A stretch of DNA of 64,000 nucleotides from Mycobacterium lacus (lineage in GTDB: Bacteria; Actinomycetota; Actinomycetes; Mycobacteriales; Mycobacteriaceae): NCBI RefSeq assembly GCF_010731535.1, contig NZ_AP022581.1, positions 1,497,952 to 1,561,951 of the forward strand. The letters run 5' to 3'. Position numbers and translations under genes: made by a program. Shown piece after piece: positions 18,409 through 26,922 of this stretch (within the stretch, counting starts at the first letter, position 1; every line of letters starts with the position of its first letter). The notes beneath the pieces are model-generated. The model did not search any database, was not told where the DNA came from, and saw only the letters and a list, made by a program, of their open reading frames with translations.

Positions 18409-18917
18409 TCACCTGGGGGCAAACCGGTAGCGCAGAATTCGCGTTTTGCGCGCGCCAGCCGTGAACTTCCTGGATACCTTGGTAGCGATCCGTATCCAGC
18501 CCGGGAACAGGTCAACTTCGCGCGCATGAGCCAGGCTGGCCTCTTGCACTAGCGTCAACCGCGGATCCCAGGACTCGGGCACCCGTGGAGGCGGCAACCG
18601 GGTGGGCTCGGTCGCTGGCGGGCATCACTCGCTCCCGCACCGCGATCACGTGGGGGAGGTCGACGCTGTACCAGTCGACCGGCGGCGGGCCGACGCTAAG
18701 CACGCCCGAATCCAGCCCCGCGCCGAGATCTACGACAAGGCGTCGGGATGCCCGGCCGTGACCGCCCGCACTCGGTCGTCGAGCATCTTGTCGACGACTT
18801 CAGCAGCGAGCGTCTCGTCGGCCATCGGCTGTCCAATGCCCGTGCGTACTCGGTCAGCAACGCGGTCTGCTCCAGGGGGGACGGGTCACTGACGTCGATG
18901 CCTGGATTGAAGGCCAC
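18409..18917 (-). pseudogene. Decayed S-adenosylmethionine methyltransferase (leucine carboxyl methyltransferase/PPM1 family)
   Basis: Pieces of one methyltransferase are readable in order but in different frames. An N-terminal piece (LEQTALLTEYARALDSRWP) is followed after a frameshift by DETLAAEVVDKMLDDRV. Another shift gives VDLGAGLDSGVLS and VDWYSVDLPHVIAVRERV, the SAM-binding core. A last open piece begins near 18573 (WDPRLTLVQEASLAHAREV) and ends RILRYRFAPR. About 509 nt remain where a full gene would need about 800, so there is an internal deletion as well as at least two frameshifts. It fills most of the gap between the PPE gene and fadD11; the rest of 18262-18988 shows nothing I recognise. 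Confidence 0.7.
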
Positions 18918-18988
18918 TATCGCCAACGTGCTCGGCGCGGACGTACGCTCACCGGGGCAGTGCTGATCTGGCGCCAAGGAGAACGGGA

Positions 18989-20809
18989 ATGACCACAACC
19001 GAGCGTCCGGCCACCATGTGCGAGGCGTTCCAGCGCACCGCGGCGATCGATCCGGATGCCGTGGCATTGCGGACGCCCGGCGGCGCCCAGTCGTTGACGT
19101 GGCGGGAGTACGCGGCCCAGGTGCGGCAAGCGGCCGCCGGCCTGGCGGGCTTGGGGGTGCGGCGCGGCGACACCGTGTCGCTGATGATGTCCAACCGGGT
19201 GGAGTTCTACCCGCTCGAGGTGGGCGCCCAACACGTTGGGGCGACGTCGTTTTCGGTGTACAACACGCTGCCCGCCGAGCAACTGACCTACGTGTTCGAC
19301 AACGCGGGGACCAAGGTGGTGATCTGCGAGGCGCAGTATGTCGATCGTGTTCGCGCCAGCGGCACCCCCATCCAGCACATCGTCTGCATCGATGGCGCAC
19401 CCGACGGGACGTTGTCCGTCGACGACCTATACGCGGCCGCGTCGGACGACTTCGACTTCGAGTCGGCCTGGCGTGCTGTGCAACCCGACGACGTGATCAC
19501 TCTCATCTACACGTCGGGCACGACGGGCAATCCCAAGGGTGTCGAAATGACCCATACCAACCTGCTGTTCGAGGGATACGCCATCGACGAGGTGCTGGGA
19601 GTCCGCTTCGGTGATCGGGTGACGTCCTTCCTGCCGACGGCGCACATCGCCGACCGGATGACCGGGCTATACCTGCAGGAGATGTTCGGCACCCAGGTCA
19701 CCGCGGTCTCCGACGGGCGTGCGGTCGTGGCGGCGCTGCCCGACGTGCGGCCGACCGTGTGGGGCGCTGTGCCTCGCGTCTGGGAAAAGCTCAAGGCCGG
19801 AATCGAATTCACGGTCAGCCACGAGACCGACGAGATGAAGCGGCAGGCGTTGTCGTGGGCGATGTCGGTGGCCGCCAAGCGCGCCGACGCGCTGCTCGCC
19901 GACGAACCCATGTCGGATCGGGTGGCCGCCGATTGGGCCAAGGCCGACGAGTTGGTGTTGTCCAAGCTGCGGGAGCGGCTTGGCTTCGCCGAGGTTCGGT
20001 GGGCGCTCTCGGGTGCGGCGCCGATCCCCAAGGAGACTCTGGCGTTCTTCGCCGGCATCGGCATCCCGATCGCCGAGATCTGGGGGATGTCCGAGCTGAG
20101 TTGCGTGGCCACCGCAAGCCATCCCCGTGACGCGCGCCTGGGCACCGTGGGCAAGCTGCTGCCCGGCCTGGAGGGCAAGATCGCCGACGACGGCGAGTTT
20201 CTGGTCCGAGGTCCGCTGGTGATGAAGGGCTACCGGCGGGAACCGGAGAAGACCGCCGAGGCGATCGACGCCGACGGCTGGCTGCACACCGGTGACATCT
20301 TCGATGTCGACCCGCAAGGCTATCTGCGCGTGGTCGACCGCAAGAAGGAATTGATTATCAACGCCGCCGGAAAGAACATGTCGCCGGCCAACATCGAGAA
20401 CACCATCCTGGCCGCCTGCCCGATGGTCGGCGTCATGCTCGCGGTAGGCGATGGGCGACCGTACAACACCGCACTCATGGTCTTCGACGCCGACTCGGTG
20501 GGCCCGTACGCGGCCAAGCACGGTCTGGACGCCTCGCCCGCGGCGCTGGCGGCTGACCCCGAGGTGATCGCGCAGATTGCCGCCGGGGTGGCCGCGGGCA
20601 ACGCGAAACTGTCTCGGGTGGAACAAATCAAGCGATTCCGCGTATTGCCCACCTTGTGGGAGCCCGGCGGTGACGAGATAACGCTGACGATGAAGCTCAA
20701 GCGCCGGCCGATCGCTACCAAATATTCCGCCGAGATCGAGGAGCTCTACGCGTCCGAGCCCGGACCGCAGATTCACGAGCCCGCCGCACCAACGGCGCAA
20801 CCGGTGTGA
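18989..20809 (+). CDS. fadD11: Fatty-acid--CoA ligase / acyl-AMP synthetase FadD11
   Basis: A 606-residue member of the adenylate-forming family that activates a fatty acid with ATP and usually transfers it to CoA. LIYTSGTTGNPKGVE near 172-186 is the AMP-binding P-loop. EIWGMSELSC is the A5 motif, GWLHTGDIFDVD the A7 motif, and RKKELIINAAGKNMSP the A8 hinge. Start is ATG at 18989 with AAGGAGAACGGGA as ribosome site. In M. tuberculosis this locus is split into fadD11.1 and fadD11; here one continuous frame is present. plsB1 follows 13 nt downstream, suggesting coupling of fatty-acid activation to acyl transfer. Confidence 0.95.
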   Translation: MTTTERPATMCEAFQRTAAIDPDAVALRTPGGAQSLTWREYAAQVRQAAAGLAGLGVRRGDTVSLMMSNRVEFYPLEVGAQHVGATSFSVYNTLPAEQLTYVFDNAGTKVVICEAQYVDRVRASGTPIQHIVCIDGAPDGTLSVDDLYAAASDDFDFESAWRAVQPDDVITLIYTSGTTGNPKGVEMTHTNLLFEGYAIDEVLGVRFGDRVTSFLPTAHIADRMTGLYLQEMFGTQVTAVSDGRAVVAALPDVRPTVWGAVPRVWEKLKAGIEFTVSHETDEMKRQALSWAMSVAAKRADALLADEPMSDRVAADWAKADELVLSKLRERLGFAEVRWALSGAAPIPKETLAFFAGIGIPIAEIWGMSELSCVATASHPRDARLGTVGKLLPGLEGKIADDGEFLVRGPLVMKGYRREPEKTAEAIDADGWLHTGDIFDVDPQGYLRVVDRKKELIINAAGKNMSPANIENTILAACPMVGVMLAVGDGRPYNTALMVFDADSVGPYAAKHGLDASPAALAADPEVIAQIAAGVAAGNAKLSRVEQIKRFRVLPTLWEPGGDEITLTMKLKRRPIATKYSAEIEELYASEPGPQIHEPAAPTAQPV

Positions 20810-20822
20810 CGGGGGCGCGGCG

Positions 20823-22694
20823 GTGACTGCACGCGAAGTCGGCCGGATAGGAGCGCGAAAGTTATTGCAACGCACCGGCATTGTCGACGAGTCGACCACA
20901 CCGTTGGCCACCGACCCGGCCGAGGTCGCCCAGTTGCTAGCGGCCCGCTGGTATGACGAGCGGCTGACCGCACTGGCCGGCGAGCTCGGGCGCGACCCGG
21001 ACAGTGTGCGCGCCGAGGCCGCCGGCTACCTGCGCGAGATGGCGGCCTCGCTGGACGAGCGGGCCGTGCACGCGTGGCGCGGCTTCAGTCGCTGGTTGAT
21101 GCGAGCCTATGACGTGCTGGTGGACGAGGACCAGATCGCGCATCTGCGCAAGCTGGATCGCAGGGCCACGCTGGCGTTCGCGTTTTCGCATCGGTCCTAC
21201 CTGGACGGAATGCTGCTGCCGGAGGCGATCCAGGCCAACCGGCTGGCGCCCGCGCTGACCTTCGGCGGGTCGAATCTGAACTTCTTCCCGATGGGCGGCT
21301 TTGCCAAGCGCACCGGGACCATCTTCATCCGGCGGCAGACCAAAGACATTCCGGTCTACCGGTTCGTGCTGCGTGCCTACACCGCGCAGTTGGTGCAGAA
21401 CCATGCCAACCTCACCTGGTCGATCGAAGGTGGACGGACCAGAACCGGCAAACTGCGGCCCCCGGTTTTCGGGATCCTGCGTTACATCACCGACGCCGTC
21501 GACGAAATCGACGGTCCCGAAGTGTATTTGGTGCCAACGTCGATCGTGTACGACCAGCTGCACGAGGTGGAAGCGATGACCACCGAGGCCTACGGCGCGG
21601 TGAAGCGGCCCGAAGACCTTCGGTTCCTGATCCGGCTGGCGCGCCAGCAGGGCGAGCGGCTCGGCCGCGCCTACCTCGACTTTGGCGAACCGCTGCCGTT
21701 GCGCAAGCGCCTGGAGGAACTGCGCGTCGACGAAGCGGGGACCGGGACCGAGATCGAACGCGTCGCGCTGGACGTGGAACACCGGATCAACCGTGCCACA
21801 CCGGTCACCCCGACCGCGGTGGTGAATCTCGCGCTGCTGGGCGCGGACCGCTCGCTGTCCATCAGCGAGGTGCTGGCCACGGTGCGACCCTTGGCCAGCT
21901 ACATCGCCGCTCGCAACTGGACGGTGGCCGGTGCCGCCGACCTGACGAATCGCTCGACGATCCGCTGGACCCTGCACCAGCTCGTTTCCTCGGGTGTGGT
22001 CAGTGTCTACGACGCCGGCACCGAGGCGGTCTGGGGTATCGGCGCGGACCAGCACCTGGTGGCGGCGTTCTACCGCAACACCGCAATCCACATCCTGGTC
22101 GATCGCGCGATCGCCGAGATGGCGTTGCTGGCGGCTGTCGAGCTGTCCGAGGGAGGCTCGGTGTCCCCGGCAACGGTGCGCGACGAGGCACTGCGTCTTC
22201 GCGAACTGTTGAAGTTCGAATTCTTGTTCTCCGCACGCGCCCAGTTTGAGCAGGACCTCGCCGACGAAGTACGTCTGATCGGGCCGGCGGCAGACACCAC
22301 CAAGCCGGCCGCCGCGGCCGACGTGCGGCGGTTGCTGGAGTCGGCCGATGTGCTGCTGGCTCACTTGGTGTTGCGGCCATTCCTGGACGCCTACCACATC
22401 GTCGCCGACCGGCTGGCCGCCCACGAGGATGAATCGTTCGACGAGGAAGGCTTTCTGGCCGAATGCCTTGCGGTCGGCAAGCAGTGGGAGTTGCAGCGCA
22501 GAATCGCCAGCGCCGAGTCGAGGTCAATGGAACTGTTCAAGACCGCGTTGCGCCTGGCTCGGCATCGCGAGCTGGTCGACTTAGTGGGCTCCGACACTGG
22601 GCGGATGGCCAAGCGCCGGCAGGAGTTCGCGGACGAGATCGCGACGGCCACTCGACGGGTCAACGCGATCGCCGAATTGGCCAGGAGGCGATGA
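20823..22694 (+). CDS. plsB1: Glycerol-3-phosphate O-acyltransferase PlsB1
   Basis: A 623-residue GPAT-type acyltransferase that would transfer an acyl group to sn-1 of glycerol-3-phosphate, or to a related polyol. HRSYLD near 123-128 is the HX4D catalytic block. GGSNLNFFPMG and FIRRQTKD are block II, and IEGGRTRTGKL near 201-211 is block III, which binds the phosphate. The large C-terminal domain is typical of PlsB. Start is GTG at 20823, 13 nt after fadD11. It lies in the same place and orientation as Rv1551. The pair with FadD11 suggests a dedicated acyl-CoA supply, though specificity is unknown. Confidence 0.95.
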   Translation: MTAREVGRIGARKLLQRTGIVDESTTPLATDPAEVAQLLAARWYDERLTALAGELGRDPDSVRAEAAGYLREMAASLDERAVHAWRGFSRWLMRAYDVLVDEDQIAHLRKLDRRATLAFAFSHRSYLDGMLLPEAIQANRLAPALTFGGSNLNFFPMGGFAKRTGTIFIRRQTKDIPVYRFVLRAYTAQLVQNHANLTWSIEGGRTRTGKLRPPVFGILRYITDAVDEIDGPEVYLVPTSIVYDQLHEVEAMTTEAYGAVKRPEDLRFLIRLARQQGERLGRAYLDFGEPLPLRKRLEELRVDEAGTGTEIERVALDVEHRINRATPVTPTAVVNLALLGADRSLSISEVLATVRPLASYIAARNWTVAGAADLTNRSTIRWTLHQLVSSGVVSVYDAGTEAVWGIGADQHLVAAFYRNTAIHILVDRAIAEMALLAAVELSEGGSVSPATVRDEALRLRELLKFEFLFSARAQFEQDLADEVRLIGPAADTTKPAAAADVRRLLESADVLLAHLVLRPFLDAYHIVADRLAAHEDESFDEEGFLAECLAVGKQWELQRRIASAESRSMELFKTALRLARHRELVDLVGSDTGRMAKRRQEFADEIATATRRVNAIAELARRR

Positions 22695-22730
22695 CCGGTA
22701 GACGCGCGGGGATGGCAGGCCTAGCCTGGA

Positions 22731-22746
22731 TGTGATCTAAATCACT
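22731..22746. promoter_or_regulatory. CRP-like binding site upstream of the frd operon
   Basis: TGTGATCTAAATCACT matches the CRP family pattern TGTGA-N6-TCACA except for the last base. The inner GTGAT/ATCAC is a perfect inverted repeat. It lies 25 nt before the ATG of the small gene that precedes frdA, a sensible place for control of fumarate reductase by the cAMP receptor protein. Confidence 0.6.
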
Positions 22747-22771
22747 CGGCGACCACCGCGGAGGCGAGGCG

Positions 22772-23005
22772 ATGATTGCAGCCACGACGCACTTCCCGAA
22801 GCAAAAGGCGCCCTGCGGGCACATGGCAGACGGCGACCACCATGTCGAAAAAGACGACGACGGCCTCTCGTATAGCGACTTCACGTTCTCCTGCGGCTGC
22901 CGCGAAATCCGGCACGTCTACCACGACGGATCTACTCGGATACGAACGATCCGCCACGACGGCAAAGTGCTGAAGGACGAGCACTCCAGCGATCACGAGG
23001 CGTGA
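22772..23005 (+). CDS. Small Cys/His-rich protein at the head of the frd operon
   Basis: A 77-residue hydrophilic protein, rich in His, Asp and Cys. Two cysteine patches, CGHMADGDHH near 19-28 and FSCGCREIRH near 43-52, could bind a metal. The C-terminus ends IRHDGKVLKDEHSSDHEA. ATG at 22772 follows GGAGGCGAGGCG. Codon use matches a real gene, and frdA begins 9 nt after its stop. I do not recall a counterpart between plsB1 and frdA in M. tuberculosis. Function unknown; a role in iron-sulfur or redox sensing for the operon is speculation from its cysteines and position. Confidence 0.7.
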   Translation: MIAATTHFPKQKAPCGHMADGDHHVEKDDDGLSYSDFTFSCGCREIRHVYHDGSTRIRTIRHDGKVLKDEHSSDHEA

Positions 23006-23014
23006 GCCAAGGCG

Positions 23015-24754
23015 ATGCCCGCGACGCACAACATCGTGGTGATCGGTGCGGGTGGCGCCGGCTTGCGCGCCGCAATAGCGATAGCCGAAACGAATCCGCG
23101 CGCGAACGTGGCAATCGTCTCCAAGGTCTACCCGATGCGCAGCCACACCGTGTCGGCAGAGGGCGGCGCGGCCGCCGTCGCGGATGACGACGACAGCCTG
23201 GACGAACACGCGTACGACACCGTTTCCGGTAGCGACTGGCTGTGCGACCAGGACGCGGTCGGGGTGTTCGTGGCCGAGGCGCGGCGGGAGCTGTTGCAGC
23301 TCGAGCATTGGGGCTGTCCGTGGAGCCGTAAGCCGGACGGACGCATTGCCGTTCGCGCATTCGGCGGAATGAAAAAGCAACGCACCTGGTTCGCCGCAGA
23401 CAAGACCGGATTTCACCTGCTACACACGCTGTTTCAGCGCCTCCTGGCATACCGGGACATCGTGCGCTACGACGAGTGGTTTGCGACTACCTTGCTCGTC
23501 GACGAGGGCAGGGTATGTGGTGTCGTCGCTATTGAGCTGGCGACCGGACGAATCGAGACGATCCTTGCCGACGCGGTGATCATCTGCACCGGCGGATGCG
23601 GGCGGGTGTTTCCGTTCACCACCAACGCGAACATCAAGACCGGTGATGGAATGGCGCTGGCCTACCGGGCCGGCGCGCCGCTGAAGGACATGGAATTCGT
23701 CCAGTACCACCCCACCGGACTGCCGTTCACCGGAATCTTGATCACCGAGGCCGCACGAGCCGAAGGCGGCTGGTTGCTTAACAAGGACGGCTACCGCTAT
23801 CTGCAGGATTACGACCTCGGCAAACCCACACCCGAGCCGAAGCTGCGCAGCATGGAGCTCGGCCCCCGGGACCGGGTGTCTCAGGCCTTCATCCACGAGC
23901 GCGAAAAGGGACGAACGGTCGACACGCCTTACGGACCCGTTGTCTTCCTCGACATCCGGCATCTCGGCGAAGACCTGATCAACGAGAAGTTGCCGTTCAT
24001 CCGCGAGTTGTGCCGCGACTACCAACACATCGACCCGGTTACCGAACTGATCCCCGTGCAACCCGTGGTGCACTACATGATGGGTGGCGTTCACACGGAT
24101 ATCGACGGCGCCACAACGCTTTCCGGGCTATACGCCGCAGGCGAAACGGCATGCGTCAGCATCAATGGCGCCAACCGGTTAGGGTCGAACTCGCTGCCGG
24201 AATGCCTGGTGTTCGGAGCCCGAGCGGGCCGCGCCGCGGCGGAATACGTGCAGACGGTCCGAAGCGCATCGTCCGCGGCGCAGGCGCAGGCACGCACGGA
24301 GGCGCAACGCCTGGAACGCGAGCTGAGTCGCCATGCCGAGGGCAGCGATCGAATCGCCGACATTCGCGCGGACATGCGGGCCACATTGGAAACCGCCGCC
24401 GGAATCTATCGAGACGGACCCACCCTCACCAAGGCGGTCGACCAGATTCGAGTGCTGCAAGATCGATTCGCGAAGGTGGGCATCGACGATCACAGCCGCA
24501 CGTTCAATACGGAGCTGATGTCGCTAATCGAGTTGTCGGGGATGCTCGACGTCGCACACACGATCATCGAATCCGCTTTGCGCCGCGAAGAATCCCGCGG
24601 CGCGCACCAGCGAACCGACTTCCCCAACCGCGACGACGAACATTTCTTGGCACACACCATGGTTTATCGAGAACCCGACGGAACGGCGCGAGTTGACTAC
24701 CTTCCGGTCACGATTACGCGCTGGCCTCCGGGCGAACGGGTATATGGGAGGTAG
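23015..24754 (+). CDS. frdA: Fumarate reductase flavoprotein subunit
   Basis: A 579-residue flavoprotein that reduces fumarate to succinate during anaerobic or hypoxic growth. [15 protein letters not shown] at 6-20 binds FAD, and [10 protein letters not shown] places His44 as the covalent FAD-linked histidine. [11 protein letters not shown] and the TEAARAEGG segment carry active-site residues for fumarate binding. Start is ATG at 23015, shortly after the small upstream gene. frdB follows two bases after the stop. FrdA is the catalytic head of the membrane complex completed by the next three genes. Its regulation probably involves the CRP-like site at 22731. Confidence 0.97.
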   Translation: MPATHNIVVIGAGGAGLRAAIAIAETNPRANVAIVSKVYPMRSHTVSAEGGAAAVADDDDSLDEHAYDTVSGSDWLCDQDAVGVFVAEARRELLQLEHWGCPWSRKPDGRIAVRAFGGMKKQRTWFAADKTGFHLLHTLFQRLLAYRDIVRYDEWFATTLLVDEGRVCGVVAIELATGRIETILADAVIICTGGCGRVFPFTTNANIKTGDGMALAYRAGAPLKDMEFVQYHPTGLPFTGILITEAARAEGGWLLNKDGYRYLQDYDLGKPTPEPKLRSMELGPRDRVSQAFIHEREKGRTVDTPYGPVVFLDIRHLGEDLINEKLPFIRELCRDYQHIDPVTELIPVQPVVHYMMGGVHTDIDGATTLSGLYAAGETACVSINGANRLGSNSLPECLVFGARAGRAAAEYVQTVRSASSAAQAQARTEAQRLERELSRHAEGSDRIADIRADMRATLETAAGIYRDGPTLTKAVDQIRVLQDRFAKVGIDDHSRTFNTELMSLIELSGMLDVAHTIIESALRREESRGAHQRTDFPNRDDEHFLAHTMVYREPDGTARVDYLPVTITRWPPGERVYGR

Positions 24755-24756
24755 CG

Positions 24757-25500
24757 ATGGCCGAGCGAATAGTCATGGAGGTCTCCAGGTATCGACCGGA
24801 AATCGAATCCGCGCCCGTCCTGCAGGTTTACGAAGTTCCCTTCGACCGTGAGTGGGCCGTCCTGGACGGTCTGAATTACATCAAGGATCGCCTCGATGGG
24901 ACGCTGACCTTCCGTTGGTCGTGCCGGATGGGGATATGCGGCAGCTCAGGCATGACGATCAACGGGGACCCGAAATTGGCGTGCGCGACGTTCCTCGTCG
25001 ATTACCTCCCGGGACCGGTGCGAGTGGAGCCGATGCGAAACTTCCCCGTGATCCGCGATCTCGTCGTCGACATCGGTGACTTCATGGCCAAGCTGCCGAG
25101 CGTCAAGCCCTGGCTCATCCGGGATGATGAGCGGTCCGTCGAGGATGGTGAATACCTGCAGACCCCCGCGGAATTAGACGAATTCAAGCAGTTCAGCTTG
25201 TGCATCAACTGCATGCTGTGCTACTCGGCATGCCCGGTGTACGCGCTGGACCCGGGCTTTCTCGGTCCGGCGGCGATCGCTCTGGGGCAGCGTTACAACC
25301 TGGATTCGCGCGACGAAGGCGCCGCCGAGCGCAGAGACGTCCTCGCCGCGGCCGCTGGCGCTTGGGCTTGCACCCTGGTGGGCGAATGCTCGACGGCTTG
25401 TCCGAAGGGGGTCGATCCGGCAGGCGCGATACAGCGCTACAAGCTCACCGCGGCAATAGATTCGGTGAAGGCATTGCTGCTGCCCAAGGGCGCGCGATGA
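24757..25500 (+). CDS. frdB: Fumarate reductase iron-sulfur subunit
   Basis: A 247-residue electron-transfer subunit. The N-terminal ferredoxin domain carries the [2Fe-2S] cluster motif [10 protein letters not shown] at 56-65 and LAC further on. The usual third ligand in this loop (Cys in FrdB, Asp in E. coli SdhB) is a Ser here. [12 protein letters not shown] near 149-160 and [14 protein letters not shown] near 205-218 bind the [4Fe-4S] and [3Fe-4S] clusters. Start is ATG at 24757, two bases after frdA. The stop overlaps the frdC ATG (ATGA). Electrons pass from quinol through FrdCD and these clusters to FrdA. Confidence 0.97.
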   Translation: MAERIVMEVSRYRPEIESAPVLQVYEVPFDREWAVLDGLNYIKDRLDGTLTFRWSCRMGICGSSGMTINGDPKLACATFLVDYLPGPVRVEPMRNFPVIRDLVVDIGDFMAKLPSVKPWLIRDDERSVEDGEYLQTPAELDEFKQFSLCINCMLCYSACPVYALDPGFLGPAAIALGQRYNLDSRDEGAAERRDVLAAAAGAWACTLVGECSTACPKGVDPAGAIQRYKLTAAIDSVKALLLPKGAR

Positions 25501-25880
25501 CAAGCACCTATCGTCGGCCCGTCGCCAGATACTGGTGGGCGAAGCGACGGTCCTACCTCTTGTTCATGCTTCGCGAGATCAGTTGCGTCTTCGTGGCCTG
25601 GTCCGTTGCCTATCTGCTGCTGCTGGTGAATGCGGTTGGCGCCGGTCGGGATTCATACCTTCGCTTCCTGGACTTCAGCGCCAATCCCGCCGTGGTTGCA
25701 GTGAACGTCGTCGCATGGATTTTCCTTCTGCTACACGCGGTTACCTGGTTCGGTCTGGCGCCGCGTGCCATTGTGCTACACATCCGGGGTAATCGTGTTC
25801 CTGGGCGCGTGGTTCTTGCGGGCCACTACGCGGCATGGCTGCTCGTGTCGGTGATCGTCGCCTGGATGGTCACGTCGTGA
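25497..25880 (+). CDS. frdC: Fumarate reductase membrane anchor subunit C
   Basis: A 127-residue membrane protein with three hydrophobic helices (for example [20 protein letters not shown] and [19 protein letters not shown]). The N-terminus [20 protein letters not shown] is the family signature, and histidines in the second helix may lie near the quinone or haem site. The start overlaps frdB by 4 nt and the stop overlaps frdD. It anchors FrdAB to the membrane together with FrdD. Confidence 0.95.
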   Translation: MTSTYRRPVARYWWAKRRSYLLFMLREISCVFVAWSVAYLLLLVNAVGAGRDSYLRFLDFSANPAVVAVNVVAWIFLLLHAVTWFGLAPRAIVLHIRGNRVPGRVVLAGHYAAWLLVSVIVAWMVTS

Positions 25881-26254
25881 GCACCACTGCGCCCCGCCCA
25901 AGGCCGCGTCCACGGTCAGCCGAGCCCTTCTTGTGGCTGCTGTTCAGTTCCGGGGGCATGGCCGCCGCGCTCGTTCTGCCGGTTCTGCTGTTCCTGTTCG
26001 GGTTGGCGTTTCCGCTCGGGTGGCTCGGGGCGCCAGACCACGCTCATCTGCTGGCACTAGTGCGCAATCCGCTGACCAAACTGGTTCTTCTCGGCATCGG
26101 CGTGTTGGCCCTGTTCCATTGGGCGCATCGATTCCGGTTCGTGCTCGAGCACGGGTTCCGGTTGGGCGGGTTCGACCGGGTGATCGCCCCGTGTTGTTAC
26201 GGCGCAGCCCTGGTGGGATCGGTGATCACGGGTTGGGTATTGCTCACCGCGTGA
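25877..26254 (+). CDS. frdD: Fumarate reductase membrane anchor subunit D
   Basis: A 125-residue membrane protein with three helices. [16 protein letters not shown] opens the first, [20 protein letters not shown] covers the second with its conserved His pair, and [11 protein letters not shown] ends the third. Start is GTG at 25877, overlapping the frdC stop (GTGA); the longer ATG frame from 25835 would overlap frdC by 46 nt and lacks homology. This is the last gene of the frd set. In M. tuberculosis a regulator and mmpL6 follow; both are missing here, and a 202-nt gap leads to the nitroreductase homologue. Confidence 0.94.
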   Translation: MSTTAPRPRPRPRSAEPFLWLLFSSGGMAAALVLPVLLFLFGLAFPLGWLGAPDHAHLLALVRNPLTKLVLLGIGVLALFHWAHRFRFVLEHGFRLGGFDRVIAPCCYGAALVGSVITGWVLLTA

Positions 26255-26443
26255 GCCGGCTCGTGGTGGGATTACGCCATTCGAGCGCCATTGCAACCAC
26301 GACGCCAACGATCAGCACGCCGGAGCTTCATCGGAAACCCCCGAATTTACGTGGGCGCTTCAGGGTATTACCGCCGCAGATTTCCGGCCGCTCGAAGCAT
26401 CGGCTGTGGCCGGGACAGTGGTTGGTCGTGGCTCGCCGGGGCC

Positions 26444-26449
26444 TAGAGT
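26444..26449 (+). promoter_or_regulatory. -10 box (TAGAGT) for leaderless Rv1558-like gene
   Basis: TAGAGT matches TANNNT and ends 7 nt before the ATG at 26457 with no ribosome site between, consistent with a leaderless transcript. Confidence 0.5.
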
Positions 26450-26456
26450 GGTTGGC

Positions 26457-26894
26457 ATGCCTCTTTCCGGTGAATATGCCCCTAGCCCGCTCGATTGGTC
26501 CCGCGAGCAAGCCGAGAAGTACATGGAATCCGGCGGAACCGACGGCACACAGCTGCAGGGAAAGCCCGTCATCCTGCTGACCACCGTCGGAGCCAAGACC
26601 GGCAAGCTCCGCAAAACCCCGCTCATGCGCGTCGAGCACGACGGCGAGTACGCAATCGTCGCCTCCCTGGGCGGGGCGCCGAAGCATCCGGTTTGGTACC
26701 ACAACGTCAAGAAGAATCCGCGGGTGGAGCTGCAAGACGGGACCGTCGCCGGCGACTACGACGCCCGCGAGGTATTCGGAGACGAGAAGGCCACGTGGTG
26801 GAAGCGCGCCGTGGAGGTCTGGCCGGACTACGCCGCGTACCAGACGAAAACCAACCGCCAGATTCCGGTGTTTGTGCTCACCCCGGTGCCGTGA
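26457..26894 (+). CDS. Deazaflavin (F420)-dependent nitroreductase family protein, Rv1558 orthologue
   Basis: A 145-residue protein of the Ddn/FDOR-A family, which uses reduced cofactor F420. [20 protein letters not shown] is the phosphate/F420-binding segment, and [19 protein letters not shown] is the family signature. The C-terminus [11 protein letters not shown] is typical. Start is ATG at 26457 ([14 protein letters not shown]), which agrees with the M. tuberculosis protein. Members reduce quinones or nitro-drugs; the natural substrate of this one is not known. It stands alone between frdD and ilvA. Confidence 0.92.
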   Translation: MPLSGEYAPSPLDWSREQAEKYMESGGTDGTQLQGKPVILLTTVGAKTGKLRKTPLMRVEHDGEYAIVASLGGAPKHPVWYHNVKKNPRVELQDGTVAGDYDAREVFGDEKATWWKRAVEVWPDYAAYQTKTNRQIPVFVLTPVP

Positions 26895-26922
26895 ATCGCC
26901 TGCTGGATGGCACCATTGACCG

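Noticed and set aside
18307..18552. Short plus-strand frame downstream of the PPE start
   Set aside because: It is antisense to the methyltransferase remnant and has no ribosome site or recognisable protein.
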